Shown: positions 17,165-26,524 of the stretch, in pieces
How positions within the stretch are numbered: position 1 is the first letter of the stretch
Layout: every line of letters starts with the position of its first letter
NCBI GenBank assembly: GCA_011390465.1
Contig: JAABSH010000008.1
Location: forward strand, 1-64,000
Source of the DNA: Desulfobacteraceae bacterium
GTDB taxonomy: Bacteria > Desulfobacterota > Desulfobacteria > Desulfobacterales > Desulfosalsimonadaceae
Direction of reading: 5' to 3'
Length of the DNA stretch: 64,000 nucleotides
The notes under the pieces: generated by a model
What the model saw: only the letters and a program-made list of their open reading frames with translations
What the model was told of the DNA's origin: nothing
Databases searched by the model: none
Made by a program: the position numbers and the translations under genes

Positions 17165-18023
17165 GGCGCACCTCCCCGGCTTTTTGTTGAATTTTTTCCG
17201 CAAGTTCAAGAAAGAGTTGTTTCATTTTATCTGATGATTCCGAGATAATGACACCGCTGGCGTAAGCTTCCGCGATGGACCGCTCATAAGGGATTTCCGC
17301 AAGGATCTCCAGGTTTTTGGCGCTGCAGTAGTCGTAGATTTCCGAATTTCCCAGTCCGGCCCGGTTGACCACCACGCCCATGGGTTTGTTCATGGGGGTG
17401 AAGGCTTCATGGGCCAGTTTCATGTCATACACGCCAAAGGGCGTGGGTTCTGTCACCAGGACGATGACATCGCTGTCCATAACCGCATTAATGGCCGGAC
17501 AGGAAACGCCGGGAGGGGCGTCGGTAATGACATCCTTTGGGGCATCCAGCTGCATTTCATTCAGCTTTTTTTTGACTTCCCGCATCAACGGCGGGCTCAT
17601 GGCTTCGCCGATCCGCAGGCGGCCCATGATAAAGTCTGTTTTACCGGCCTGGCCCCAGGAAATTTCCCCCAGTTCCCGGTAGCTGGGACGAAGGGCTTTT
17701 TCCGCGCAGATGGCAATGCATCCGCCGCACCCATGGCACATTTCCGGAAATGTCATGAGAATCTCTCCCATCAGGCTGATGGCCTTGAACTGGCAGAGAT
17801 CACTGCATTTTCCGCAAAGGGTGCACAGGGACTGGTCCACTTCCGGGATTTCCATTCGGGCAATACGGCTGCCGGTAAATTCAGGTTTTAAAAACAGATG
17901 GAGATTTGGTTCCTCCACATCCAGATCCATGGCAATAACCGGTGCATTCCAAACGGAGACCAGGGAGGACGCGACAGTGGTTTTGCCGGTGCCCCCTTTT
18001 CCGCTGGCAACTGCTATTTTCAT
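17157..18023 (-). CDS. MinD-superfamily P-loop ATPase with inserted 2[4Fe-4S] ferredoxin domain (first of pair)
   Basis: A 288-residue paralogue of the following gene. It has Walker A ASGKGGTGKTT at residues 6-16 and a two-cluster ferredoxin insert at about 60-110 with CTLCGKCSDLC and CHGCGGCIAIC. TDAPPGVSCPAI and VLVTEPTPFGVYD follow. It overlaps the NifX-like gene by 4 bases upstream and the second ATPase by 8 bases downstream, so the three are surely one operon. Adjacent paired genes of this kind suggest a heterodimer whose clusters sense or pass electrons while ATP drives cluster transfer; this is inference from family context. Confidence 0.86.
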   Translation of the reverse strand: MKIAVASGKGGTGKTTVASSLVSVWNAPVIAMDLDVEEPNLHLFLKPEFTGSRIARMEIPEVDQSLCTLCGKCSDLCQFKAISLMGEILMTFPEMCHGCGGCIAICAEKALRPSYRELGEISWGQAGKTDFIMGRLRIGEAMSPPLMREVKKKLNEMQLDAPKDVITDAPPGVSCPAINAVMDSDVIVLVTEPTPFGVYDMKLAHEAFTPMNKPMGVVVNRAGLGNSEIYDYCSAKNLEILAEIPYERSIAEAYASGVIISESSDKMKQLFLELAEKIQQKAGEVRRG

Positions 18024-18388
18024 TTCCAGTGTCCTTCTTTATTGGATGTGTCGGCAAATTCGATATTGCCGGCTTTGTATTTTTCAATGGCCTGGCGTAC
18101 GGTCATTGATTCCAGATTCTGACCGATTTTGATGCCTGCACCGGACAGCCCCTGAAAGGCTTTGGGCCCGACATTTCCGGTCAGAAGCACTTTGGCCCCG
18201 GAGCGGGATACATTTTCCGCCGCCTGGATGCCGGCTCCCTGGGCCATGACCTGGGTGGAACCATTGTCAATATATTCGAATTCCATTGTTTCCGGGTCAA
18301 CGATCATAAATCCCGCAGCTCTTCCGAACCGGGGATCTACCTGTGCATCCAGACTGGGGGCTTCGCAGGTTACCGCGACTTTGTCCAT
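18020..18388 (-). CDS. NifX-like dinitrogenase iron-molybdenum cofactor family protein
   Basis: A 122-residue protein with the NifX-family pattern: VDPRFGRAAGFMIVDPE, QGAGIQAAENVSRSGAKVLLTGNVGPKAF and a C-terminal helix TVRQAIEKYKAG. The ATG at 18388 is selected by an AAAGGAG ribosome site; an upstream start at 18475 would add 29 residues without family resemblance. It leads the ATPase operon and is a second, divergent NifX-like protein besides the one at 15.6-16.0 kb, perhaps a separate metal-cluster carrier for each ATPase. Confidence 0.82.
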   Translation of the reverse strand: MDKVAVTCEAPSLDAQVDPRFGRAAGFMIVDPETMEFEYIDNGSTQVMAQGAGIQAAENVSRSGAKVLLTGNVGPKAFQGLSGAGIKIGQNLESMTVRQAIEKYKAGNIEFADTSNKEGHWK

Positions 18389-18634
18389 GCTGTTCTCCTT
18401 TAATTTGCTGTTAAGCGAATGGAGGGTATTTGCAGACTGATTTTCTGAAAATACCCCGCATTCAGCAGGTGGCACAAAAAATTTATTTATGAGTATATGC
18501 TCAACAGAAAGTAATGATTCACATGGGGATTGTCAAATTTTTTTTTAATCAGAATGGATTGTTTTTTTCTTCTTTTTTAATGTCCTGTTCAGGTATGATC
18601 TGAAAGCAGTTTTTTTCTTTAAAAAAGGATATTG

Positions 18635-20413
18635 ATGATGAGTCTCTGGATTATTTCGGCCATTCTGGTGATGGTGCTGGTTTTATTGGTAACCGAGCCG
18701 ATTCCCGTGGATCTCACCGCCATTGGCATTATGGTGGCGCTGGTAATTTTCGGGATTCTGTCTCCCCGGGAGGCGGTCATGGGACTTGCCCATCCCGCGG
18801 TGGTGACGGTGGGGGCCATGTTTGTGATCAGCAGGGGAATGATGCGCACCGGCGCGGTGGAATTTATCGGCCGGTATGTCATCCGGTTTTCCCGGGGAAA
18901 CCGGTATCTGGCCCTGACCATTATCCTGCTCACCGTGGGGACGGCGTCGGCATTTATCAATAATACGCCGGTGGTGATTCTGTTTATCCCGGTGGTCATG
19001 ACCATGTGCTGTCAGTTCGGTCTCAGCCCGTCCCAGTTTCTGATTCCCATCTCCTACGCGTCCATCCTTGCGGGCACCTGCACCCTCATCGGCACGTCCA
19101 CCAATATAATTATCAGTGATCTGAGCGCTGCATCCGGGCACGGGGCCATTTCCATGTTTGAGCTGGGTCGGCTCGGACTTCCCATCGCCCTTGCCGGCAT
19201 CGGATTTATGCTTGTGCTGTCTTTTAAAATAATGCCGTCTCTGGCAAACCCCACCTGCCAATTACAGGGCAGTGACCACCGCCGGTATCTGGCGGAATTG
19301 AGAATCCCCAAAGGCAGCCGGCTGATTGACAGGCCGGCGGCAACGGTGTTTGCGGAAAAATATCCGGAACTGGATATGCTTGAGGTGATCCGGTATTCCC
19401 ATATTTTTTATCCCGGCCGGGATAACGTAAAAATTGCGCCGGATGACCTCATACTGGTGAAGGGGGCGTTAAATGATCTGGTAGATATTTTAAATCATAA
19501 AGACGTGGAACTGCCGCTTATGGAAAAAGGATTGTCATTTGGTATCGGCAAGGATGACACCCTGGTGGTGGAGCTGATCATTACGCCCCAGTCGGAACTC
19601 CTGGGCGAGCGGCTGATCGAAACCGGGCTCATGCGGGATCCGGACATTCATGTCATGGCCATCAAGCGGCACAACCTCCATTTTACGGAACGTCAGATTC
19701 ATGACGTGCGGCTGCGAAACGGGGATATGCTCCTGGTCTGGTGCAAAGGCAGCCGGCTGGCGGCCATGCGTGCGGACAAAGATTATATTCTGATTGAAGA
19801 TGTGCATGAAGAGATCGTGCTGAAACGAAAATCCTGGCTGGCTGTGGCGATTTTCGCCGGGCTGGTCATCTCCGCCACGGCGGGTATTGCGGAAATCATG
19901 ACCTGCGCGCTGACCGCGGCGTTTTTGATGATTGTTACCGGTTGCATCCAGATGCGGGATTTTTACCGGTCCTTGCAGGGCGGGGTGCTGCTGCTGATAG
20001 CCGGCACCATTGCCCTTGGCACTGCCATGGAAAAAACCGGCACCAGCCAGGTGTATGCAGAAGCGTTTTTAAGTCTTTTCAGCGGCGCAAGCCCGCAAAT
20101 GGTCCTGGGGGGCATCATCCTGATGACCAGTATCAGCACCCAGATTTTAAGCAATAACGCCACTGCCGTGCTGCTTTTTCCCATTGCCGTATCCACGGCC
20201 GTCAGTCTGGGCGTGGATCCCCGGCCTTTTATCATCGGGGTTTGTTTCGGGGCCAGTGCCTGCTTTGCCACGCCCATCGGCTACCAGACCAACCTGCTGG
20301 TCTACGGCCCGGGCGGGTACCGGTTCAGTGATTTTCTGAAAATGGGATTACCGCTGAATCTGTTTGTGATTGCGGCAAGTACGCTTTTTATTCCGATGAT
20401 CTGGAAGTTTTAG
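18635..20413 (+). CDS. SLC13/DASS-family permease with two cytoplasmic TrkA-C (RCK_C) domains
   Basis: A 592-residue membrane protein. The first half carries SLC13-type helices with the SNT-like motif FINNTPVVILFIPVV and GTSTNIIISD. Between residues about 215 and 395 lie two TrkA-C regulatory domains (IPKGSRLIDRP and ITPQSELLGERL start them). The second transport half repeats the motif as ILSNNATAVLLFPIA and GYQTNLLVYGPGGY. This layout is typical of sodium-coupled sulfate, dicarboxylate or related anion permeases in bacteria. In a sulfate reducer a sulfate role is attractive but not shown by sequence. ATG 18635 or 18638 follows AAAAGGA; the TTG at 18632 is unlikely. Confidence 0.87.
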   Translation: MMSLWIISAILVMVLVLLVTEPIPVDLTAIGIMVALVIFGILSPREAVMGLAHPAVVTVGAMFVISRGMMRTGAVEFIGRYVIRFSRGNRYLALTIILLTVGTASAFINNTPVVILFIPVVMTMCCQFGLSPSQFLIPISYASILAGTCTLIGTSTNIIISDLSAASGHGAISMFELGRLGLPIALAGIGFMLVLSFKIMPSLANPTCQLQGSDHRRYLAELRIPKGSRLIDRPAATVFAEKYPELDMLEVIRYSHIFYPGRDNVKIAPDDLILVKGALNDLVDILNHKDVELPLMEKGLSFGIGKDDTLVVELIITPQSELLGERLIETGLMRDPDIHVMAIKRHNLHFTERQIHDVRLRNGDMLLVWCKGSRLAAMRADKDYILIEDVHEEIVLKRKSWLAVAIFAGLVISATAGIAEIMTCALTAAFLMIVTGCIQMRDFYRSLQGGVLLLIAGTIALGTAMEKTGTSQVYAEAFLSLFSGASPQMVLGGIILMTSISTQILSNNATAVLLFPIAVSTAVSLGVDPRPFIIGVCFGASACFATPIGYQTNLLVYGPGGYRFSDFLKMGLPLNLFVIAASTLFIPMIWKF

Positions 20414-20432
20414 GGGGGGAGAGGGTTGCAGG

Positions 20433-21245
20433 TTATTCCCCTTCCACCCTCAACCCTTCCTGAATATCCCTTTTCCGCACATCATAGAGCGCATCTACAA
20501 ACGCGGTGAAAAAGCTGCCGGGTTTGTCACTGACGTTCACGGCATGGTCTCCGCAAAGGCCGTAAAAGCCGAAGGCTGCGGCAGTGGCGGAAAGCAGGTC
20601 TCCGTCATCACAGACCGCACAGAAAGCGCCCACCATGGCACTCAGTCCGCATCCGATGCCGGTGACTTTGGTCATCAGGGGCTGGCCGTTTTTTACCCGG
20701 AAGATTTTTTTGCCATTGGTAATAATATCCTCAGCCCCTGAAATGGCGACGATGCAGTTTAATTCGGCGGCAAGATGTCCGGCAGCTTCAATGAGTTCAT
20801 CCGTGACGCCAATAGAAGAATCAACTCCCCGGGTACTGACATCCGCAGAAGCCAGGGAAAAGATTTCCGAGGCGTTTCCGCGCAGCACCGAGACTTTGAC
20901 TTCTTTCATGATTTTTTTGACCGCCCGGGTGCGGAGGGATGTGGCGCCGGACCCCACGGGATCAAGGATAACGGGAATGTTTTTGTCATTGGCGGTTTTG
21001 GCGGCAAGAATCATGGCATCCACCCAGTCTTCCTGCAATGTGCCGATGTTCAGGACCAGGGCGCTTGCCATGGACGCCATTTCTTCCACTTCACCCATGC
21101 AGTGGGCCATGACCGGGGACGCGCCGGCAGCCAGCAGGATATTGGCCGTTGAATTCATCACCACAAAATTGGTGATATTGTGGATCAGGGGCGATGTGGC
21201 GCGCATTTTTTCAAGAAGTTGTATGGTGCGCTGTTTTAGGGTCAT
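20433..21245 (-). CDS. thiM: Hydroxyethylthiazole kinase
   Basis: A 270-residue ribokinase-like enzyme that phosphorylates 4-methyl-5-(2-hydroxyethyl)thiazole for salvage into thiamine. Family motifs are present: SPLIHNITNFVVMNSTANI at residues 18-36, ALVLNIGTLQ, DPVGSGAT (substrate/ATP region) and TGIGCGLSAMVGAF near 195-208, where the catalytic residue is Cys. Length is normal. It is convergent with the SLC13 permease gene, with only 19 bases between stops. No thiD or thiE is adjacent, and no TPP riboswitch was recognised in the short leader. Confidence 0.93.
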   Translation of the reverse strand: MTLKQRTIQLLEKMRATSPLIHNITNFVVMNSTANILLAAGASPVMAHCMGEVEEMASMASALVLNIGTLQEDWVDAMILAAKTANDKNIPVILDPVGSGATSLRTRAVKKIMKEVKVSVLRGNASEIFSLASADVSTRGVDSSIGVTDELIEAAGHLAAELNCIVAISGAEDIITNGKKIFRVKNGQPLMTKVTGIGCGLSAMVGAFCAVCDDGDLLSATAAAFGFYGLCGDHAVNVSDKPGSFFTAFVDALYDVRKRDIQEGLRVEGE

Positions 21246-21257
21246 TGAACAGGGTCC

Positions 21258-21452
21258 TTATTTTTTGGGATATCCAACGCTCTGGCACAAGTTGACTTTT
21301 TGCTCCGGGCCAAGGCCCATCTTTTTCTCAAGGGCCGGTTTGTCCACATATCCGCGCACCACCGTGGCAAGACCCGCGGGAACAATGATGAGGGAGGTAA
21401 AAATTGAAACAGTTAAAACAACCAAGAGGGTGAATATGAATATTTTTTTCAT
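21258..21452 (-). CDS. Small exported or membrane-anchored protein of unknown function
   Basis: A 64-residue product with a strong N-terminal hydrophobic segment (residues 4-30, KKIFIFTLLVVLTVSIF onward) and a short basic, Cys-containing tail (KKMGLGPEQKVNLCQSVGYP). A GGAAAGGAC ribosome site precedes the ATG. It lies 12 bases upstream of thiM on the same strand, so they are probably co-transcribed. No family is recognised; it could be a small lipid-associated or signal-anchored peptide. Confidence 0.5.
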   Translation of the reverse strand: MKKIFIFTLLVVLTVSIFTSLIIVPAGLATVVRGYVDKPALEKKMGLGPEQKVNLCQSVGYPKK

Positions 21453-21477
21453 GACAGTCCTTTCTGGCCGGAAGGTT

Positions 21478-21819
21478 TTACGGCCGTTTAAATGCGATTT
21501 TTTGCGGGAACATCAAAGATAAAAAATTATATAATTCGGTTTTTTTAAAACCTGATGCCACAATGGTTTCTTTTTGATTTTTTTTGAGGTGTTTTATTTT
21601 TGCTTCAACAACCAGTGCGGCACCATGGTCACCGATGTCGCAATGGTAAACCAGGTCGACGGATTTGCAGGCCCGGGTGAACCGCGCTCCTTTTGAGAGC
21701 CGGCTTTTGTGTTCGCCCACCCGTCTGTCAATATCCGTGGTGATGCCGGTATATAACATATTTCTTTCATTGCGCAAAATATACACTGTCCAGCAGGGCT
21801 GTTTCAAATGATCCGTCAT
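21478..21819 (-). CDS. GIY-YIG nuclease-domain protein (YhbQ/UPF0213-like)
   Basis: A 113-residue single GIY-YIG domain. The opening strand pair WTVYILRNERNMLYTGITTDIDRR carries the variant YIL...YTG motif, the Arg helix follows (RRVGEHKSRLSKGARFTR), and the metal-binding Glu lies in VVEAKIKHLKK. Such small proteins are conserved in bacteria with weak or unproven DNA cleavage activity. It overlaps the stop of murJ by 4 bases (ATGA), so translation is coupled to it. Confidence 0.85.
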   Translation of the reverse strand: MTDHLKQPCWTVYILRNERNMLYTGITTDIDRRVGEHKSRLSKGARFTRACKSVDLVYHCDIGDHGAALVVEAKIKHLKKNQKETIVASGFKKTELYNFLSLMFPQKIAFKRP

Positions 21820-23423
21820 TTTTTTTCTAAAGGGGTGGCGCGGGATCCGGCAAACAATTTGCCGGTGATGCGATTGAAAAGTCCGGCGATTTCGGAAATT
21901 CCCAGAAGATAGCCGGCTCCGATGAAAAGGCCGGAAAAAATCGCTCCGACGATTATGCAGACCAGGAAACTGCCGGCAAGTTCCGTGGTGTTGATTCCTG
22001 AAAGAACAGTTGCCCGGAATGCTTCTAAGCCGATGCCCATGATTGCGCTCAGACAGATGATTTTAGCGTAAAAGCCTGCCACCGCGGAATATCCCGCGTT
22101 TCGGCTTCGTCGGTTCCAGATGCTGTAGAGCATGAGAACCTGGATGACAGCAGCGGCGGACACAGCCAGCGCCACTCCCCGGGCCCCCATATATATCATG
22201 CCGAAATAATAGAGCGGCAGGCTTAAAATTACGGCAAGGGTGCCGTAAAGGGCCGGGAACAAGGTGTTCTGGATGGCAAAAAATCCCCGGACGACAACAG
22301 TCTGGGCGGCAAATGCCACGGCCCCTGCCATAATAAATACCAGCAAATCAGCGGTCAGAGCAGTGGCCGCGGCGTCAAACCGGCCCCGCTGAAACAGAAT
22401 CAGGATTACCTCATGGCGAAGCACCATAAAGAGAACGGAAAATGGAATCACAAGGGCCAGATAGCGCAGGGTGTCGTTGAGGAGCCGGTTCATCTCAGCC
22501 AGTTTTTTCTCCGCCGCAAGACGGGCCATGAAAGGAAAAGATGCCACGCCCACGGCCTGTCCGAAAAAGGCCACCAGGATGAGCATGACCCGCAGGCTGT
22601 AGTTCAGGGCCGCAATCCGGCCTTCCGGGAGAAATGAACCGAAAAATTTAAGAAAAAATTCCGTGGAAAACGTCATGGTGAGCCCCAGCATCAGGGGCAG
22701 GGTCAGCAGGATGTATTTTTTAAAATCCGGGTGCGTAACGTTTAAAATCAGGGAAAATCGCATGCCGACCCGCCGGGCCCCCCAGATCTGCACGGCAAAA
22801 TTTCCCAAAAACGCCCCGGCCAGGACTCCCCAGGAAAATCCGGCCATGCCAAGCTGATCGTAGAAAACAATCCCGCCAAAAATGATGCCCAGATTGTAAA
22901 TCAACGGTGCCAGGGCGGCAATGGCGAATTTTTCTTTGGCAAACTGAACCGCGGACAACATGCCGCCGGTAAAAAAGAAAAACTGGGCCGGCAGAATAAT
23001 CCGGGTCATGTGAACCGCATCTGCCTTGATTTTCGGATCCGTGATTCCCGGCGCCAGCACACCCACCAGTTCGGGCGCAAACCATTGGGAAATGGCGATC
23101 AATACCAGGAGCAGCGCGCCAAAACCGGTGAGAATGATGGAAAGTACCCGCCATCCTTCCGTCTCCCGGTTTTCGGCAAGATAACGGGAAAAAATGGGAA
23201 TAAACACCACGGACAGAAAACCGGACGCCACAATATGATTTAAGACTTCCGGCAGGATAAAGGCGATCTGATAAGCGTCCACCGGCGCGTCCGCACCCCC
23301 GGCCCAGGCAATGACCATTTCCCTCACCAGGCCGATGGCCCGGCTGAGAAAGACAGACGCCATCATAATGAGAGAGGCGATGCCGATTTTTTGGTATAAG
23401 GATCTGGCTTCAGGCGGTGTCAT
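21816..23423 (-). CDS. murJ: Lipid II flippase MurJ
   Basis: A 535-residue, 14-helix membrane protein of the MOP superfamily that flips lipid II across the inner membrane for peptidoglycan synthesis. The opening helix ASVFLSRAIGLVREMVIAWAGG carries the conserved LSRxxGLVRE pattern, and later segments such as RVMLILVAFFGQAVGVASFPF and RGFFAIQNTLFPALYGT match the family. Several in-frame starts exist; ATG 23423 puts about 18 residues before helix 1, as usual, while ATG 23519 would overlap the preceding gene. The GIY-YIG gene is translationally coupled downstream. Confidence 0.92.
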   Translation of the reverse strand: MTPPEARSLYQKIGIASLIMMASVFLSRAIGLVREMVIAWAGGADAPVDAYQIAFILPEVLNHIVASGFLSVVFIPIFSRYLAENRETEGWRVLSIILTGFGALLLVLIAISQWFAPELVGVLAPGITDPKIKADAVHMTRIILPAQFFFFTGGMLSAVQFAKEKFAIAALAPLIYNLGIIFGGIVFYDQLGMAGFSWGVLAGAFLGNFAVQIWGARRVGMRFSLILNVTHPDFKKYILLTLPLMLGLTMTFSTEFFLKFFGSFLPEGRIAALNYSLRVMLILVAFFGQAVGVASFPFMARLAAEKKLAEMNRLLNDTLRYLALVIPFSVLFMVLRHEVILILFQRGRFDAAATALTADLLVFIMAGAVAFAAQTVVVRGFFAIQNTLFPALYGTLAVILSLPLYYFGMIYMGARGVALAVSAAAVIQVLMLYSIWNRRSRNAGYSAVAGFYAKIICLSAIMGIGLEAFRATVLSGINTTELAGSFLVCIIVGAIFSGLFIGAGYLLGISEIAGLFNRITGKLFAGSRATPLEKK

Positions 23424-23481
23424 GGGTCCGGTTCGGTCCAAACAGGGCTCGGATTGAGGAAAAAATGCAGCAGTTATGTTT

Positions 23482-23952
23482 TTAAGGGTGGGCGTGATTC
23501 TGCCGGATTTTTTCGGCAAATTTTGCGATCTGGCTGGATATGTCCCGGACGGTCATTTTTCGGTTGTCGATCCACCACTTGGCATTTTTTTCTGCCTGCC
23601 ATTGATTAAACAATTGTTCAAAGGCTTTGTCCGAGATTTCCTTTTCTGCGGCATCGCTGAATGTCAGGCTTTGGTTGAGGTAATTGACTTTGTTGATCAG
23701 TTCCGCGCGGATGGTTTCCGCCCAGGAGATCATTTTTTCCGTGCCTTCAAGTTCGGCAAAGCCGATATCCTGATGGGTTTTGGAAAGTGCGGATGTTTGT
23801 TTTTTGAAATACGCTTTTTTGCACTCGTCGCAGTACCAGTCTTTTTTAGCAGCGACAAACAGGTTTTTTTCGTGGGAATCGAAAAGCTGCACAGAGAATT
23901 TTTTCCGGCATGTGCGGCAGACAACTTCATAGGCGTTAATATCTTTTGTCAT
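23482..23952 (-). CDS. Zinc-ribbon-like protein of unknown function
   Basis: A 156-residue protein opening with a probable zinc ribbon: CRTCRKK near residues 12-18 and CDECKKAYF near 41-49 supply two CxxC pairs. The remainder is helical and charged (FAELEGTEKMISWAETIRAEL, WWIDNRKMTVRDISSQIAKF) with no recognised domain. It sits between the OmpA-like lipoprotein gene (30 bases upstream) and murJ on the same strand. A nucleic-acid or chaperone-like role is possible but unsupported. Confidence 0.65.
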   Translation of the reverse strand: MTKDINAYEVVCRTCRKKFSVQLFDSHEKNLFVAAKKDWYCDECKKAYFKKQTSALSKTHQDIGFAELEGTEKMISWAETIRAELINKVNYLNQSLTFSDAAEKEISDKAFEQLFNQWQAEKNAKWWIDNRKMTVRDISSQIAKFAEKIRQNHAHP

Positions 23953-23982
23953 ATCGGGTATCGTTATAATTTATTGGATAAT

Positions 23983-25545
23983 TTATTGGAATTTTGAATC
24001 GGTTTTCGGGATAATGATAACGTCGATCCGCCGGTTGGCGGCGCGTCCCTCTGCAGTGGCATTGGATGCCAGGGGCCGCTCAGAACCATATCCCGCAGCC
24101 GTGAGGTTGTCCGCGGGCAGGGTCTGGTTGGCAATCAGATACTGGCGCACGGCGTCCGCCCGTTCTCTGGAAAGCTGGTTGTTCAGTTTATGGGTGCCGG
24201 TGCTGTCTGTGTGGCCTTCAATCACCACTGCGGGGGCGCCAAAGGTTTTTATGGCTTTCTGCACTTTGCTGAGGAGCTGATAACTGTTCGGCATAATAAC
24301 GGCCTGGCCCACTGGAAACCGGATGCCTTTTAATCGGATCATGAGCTGGTTTCCTTTTTTATAGACATCGGCTTCTTCCGGTTTAAAGTACTCCTGAACC
24401 TTGATGAACTGAGAGTGGAACTGCCTTTCCGCCTTAAGTTTTTCCTGCATTTGCTGCTGCTTTTCCTGCAGCTCTTCGTTAATGGCCTCTTTTTCCGCTG
24501 TTTTTCCTTCCAGAAAGATAATCTGCTGGCTTAAGCCGGATACCTGTTTTTCGTAATCCGCCTGCAGGGCCGCCATTCGTTTTTCTTTTAAGGCCAGTTT
24601 TTCCCCAAGCATCTGGTTGTCATCCAAAAGGGATTCGATGCTTTTTTTTATGGTATCCACCTGGATGTAAAATTTTTGATCCCGCATATCTGCCAGGCCG
24701 ATTTCCCGGGCGATTTCGCCCAGGGTGTCTTCAATATAAAAAGCGATTTCCTCCGGCGGCATGTCGGCAATGGCCTTGCTGTGATCGGCAATGGCCAGGG
24801 CGCGGCGGGTCATGAAAAGGTTGTGCCGGGCCATTTCATAAATTTCGTCTTTGGCATAGGGATTGTCGTAAATAAATTTTTTTGTCGTTTCCAGCAGATC
24901 ATCGGCCAGGGCAAAGGATTGGGGTGCATACTGGGTGATGTGATCTTCCTCTGCTTTTTCCAGAATCTCCGAAATTTCACCCACCGCTGCTTTTCGGATG
25001 GCCCGCAGTTCCAGTTTTTTAAAATCATCTGCCACATCATCCGCGTTTTTCCGGGCATACCGGATGTTGCTTTTTTCAATGGCCCGGGTCAGCGCGGAAA
25101 ACCGCGCTTCAATTTCCTGGTATTTTTTCCCCCCCATTTGATCCGCCCCGGCCGCCAGAGCGGCGTTGCGGTTTTGAATGGTGCTGCCCATAACGGTGTG
25201 TGCAATTTTAGCATTTTCTGCGGCATCATAAAGGTAGAGGCGGGACGTATGGATATGTTCATTGACCACTGCCGGATCATTTTTTGCTTCCGCTGCTTCC
25301 CTGGCGTTCAGAAAGGCCTGTTCCGCCTGGTTGAACAAGGAGGGAGACAGAATATCAATCTGGTCCTTGCGGGCCGCATCAATTTCATCGCCGAGCCGGG
25401 GAATGGCTTCTGAGGGCGGTAAATCCGCTTCTGATATTTTTTCCACCGGAATAACCGGCGGAGAAGCACTGCATCCTGCCATCAGCAGGGCGGTGGAAAC
25501 GATGGCAAAAATGATGACGGACAAGTGAACGGGGTGGTGGCGCAT
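23983..25545 (-). CDS. OmpA-family lipoprotein with long helical region (DUF4398-like N-terminus)
   Basis: A 520-residue lipoprotein: lipobox LLMAGC puts the lipidated Cys at about residue 25. Residues 60-300 are alpha-helical, with an alanine-rich stretch (FNQAEQAFLNAREAAEAKND) of the DUF4398 kind. Residues 300-380 form a coiled coil (YEKQVSGLSQQIIFLEGKT, ELQEKQQQMQEKLKAE). The C-terminus (about 400-515) is an OmpA peptidoglycan-binding domain with VVIEGHTDSTGTHKLNNQLS and AAGYGSERPLASN. It likely tethers the outer membrane to peptidoglycan at a distance set by the coil. AAGGAG precedes the ATG. Confidence 0.87.
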   Translation of the reverse strand: MRHHPVHLSVIIFAIVSTALLMAGCSASPPVIPVEKISEADLPPSEAIPRLGDEIDAARKDQIDILSPSLFNQAEQAFLNAREAAEAKNDPAVVNEHIHTSRLYLYDAAENAKIAHTVMGSTIQNRNAALAAGADQMGGKKYQEIEARFSALTRAIEKSNIRYARKNADDVADDFKKLELRAIRKAAVGEISEILEKAEEDHITQYAPQSFALADDLLETTKKFIYDNPYAKDEIYEMARHNLFMTRRALAIADHSKAIADMPPEEIAFYIEDTLGEIAREIGLADMRDQKFYIQVDTIKKSIESLLDDNQMLGEKLALKEKRMAALQADYEKQVSGLSQQIIFLEGKTAEKEAINEELQEKQQQMQEKLKAERQFHSQFIKVQEYFKPEEADVYKKGNQLMIRLKGIRFPVGQAVIMPNSYQLLSKVQKAIKTFGAPAVVIEGHTDSTGTHKLNNQLSRERADAVRQYLIANQTLPADNLTAAGYGSERPLASNATAEGRAANRRIDVIIIPKTDSKFQ

Positions 25546-25676
25546 TGGAGGCTCCTTTGTTTACGGTGTACCTTGAATTTCATAGGACAGAACAGCGCTC
25601 GGAGTCAACAAAAAACCGGACAGCCACAGCGCCAGAAATGAAATACGCATATGTAGATTTTCGGTATCGGATTCGG

Positions 25677-26348
25677 CTAAAGCGCCAGATAAATGAGAAT
25701 TCCAAAAAAATGGGTGATGCTGCCGCCCAGCACGAACAAATGCCAGATGGCGTGATTGTAGGGGATTTTTTCCCAGGCGTAAAATATAATGCCGAAGGTA
25801 TAAAACAGGCCGCCTGCAAGTACCCATGTGAACATTCCGGCCGGAAGGGCCGCGAGCATGGGTTTGATGGCGATAATGGCAAGCCATCCCATGATGATAT
25901 AGATGACCACGGACATAATTTGATATTTTTCCATGTTGAACGCTTTAAACACCATGCCAGCGGCCGCCATGGTCCAGATCAGCACAAACAGGGTCCAGCC
26001 CCAGGCGCCGCGCATGGCGATGAGGGTGGGCGGGGTATAGGTTCCGGCAATTAAAAGGTAGATGCAGGAGTGGTCCATGAGCCGGAAAAATTTTTTGACT
26101 TTCTCGTGGGTGAAGGCGTGGTAGAGGGTGGAGGCCAGATACAGAAGAAAAAGGGTGGTGCCGTAAATGCTGAAGCTGACAATGCGCCACGCATCTTTGT
26201 GCTGGCTGGCAAAAACCACCAGGATGGAGAGTGCGGCAATGCTGAGGAATGCGCCAATGCCGTGGGTGATACTGTTGGCGATCTCTTCGCCCGGGCGACA
26301 GCCGGAAATGGCTGCGGGGGCGGTTTTTGGTGAGCTGGATTTTTTCAT
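25677..26348 (-). CDS. Hemolysin III / PAQR family membrane protein
   Basis: A 223-residue, seven-helix protein of the YqfA/HlyIII group, related to PAQR receptors. The conserved opening EEIANSITHGIGAFLSIAAL, the metal-binding region LASTLYHAF and MDHSCIYLLIAGTYTP, and the late histidines in HAIWHLFVLGGSITHFF are all in place; the Asp and His residues would bind zinc as in PAQR hydrolases. Cytolysis is unproven for most members. The ATG at 26348 is preferred to the TTG immediately before it. Confidence 0.88.
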   Translation of the reverse strand: MKKSSSPKTAPAAISGCRPGEEIANSITHGIGAFLSIAALSILVVFASQHKDAWRIVSFSIYGTTLFLLYLASTLYHAFTHEKVKKFFRLMDHSCIYLLIAGTYTPPTLIAMRGAWGWTLFVLIWTMAAAGMVFKAFNMEKYQIMSVVIYIIMGWLAIIAIKPMLAALPAGMFTWVLAGGLFYTFGIIFYAWEKIPYNHAIWHLFVLGGSITHFFGILIYLAL

Positions 26349-26524
26349 CAACAGGCCTTTGAAAATTTTTCCGAAAATGCGGTTTTTTTGCCGATAATCA
26401 GGGATTCGGCATTTTGACTGCGTTTAACTTATCGAGTTTGCGGGTTGAACTCAAGGTCTAAAAATGGCAGCGCCGTGGCCGGAACAGAAACTTTATCAGG
26501 CTTTCTGAAGGGTTTATATGTGTT

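Noticed and set aside
20414-21260. TPP riboswitch for thiM
   Set aside because: Only 12 bases separate thiM from the preceding small gene, and no thi-box sequence was seen upstream of that gene.
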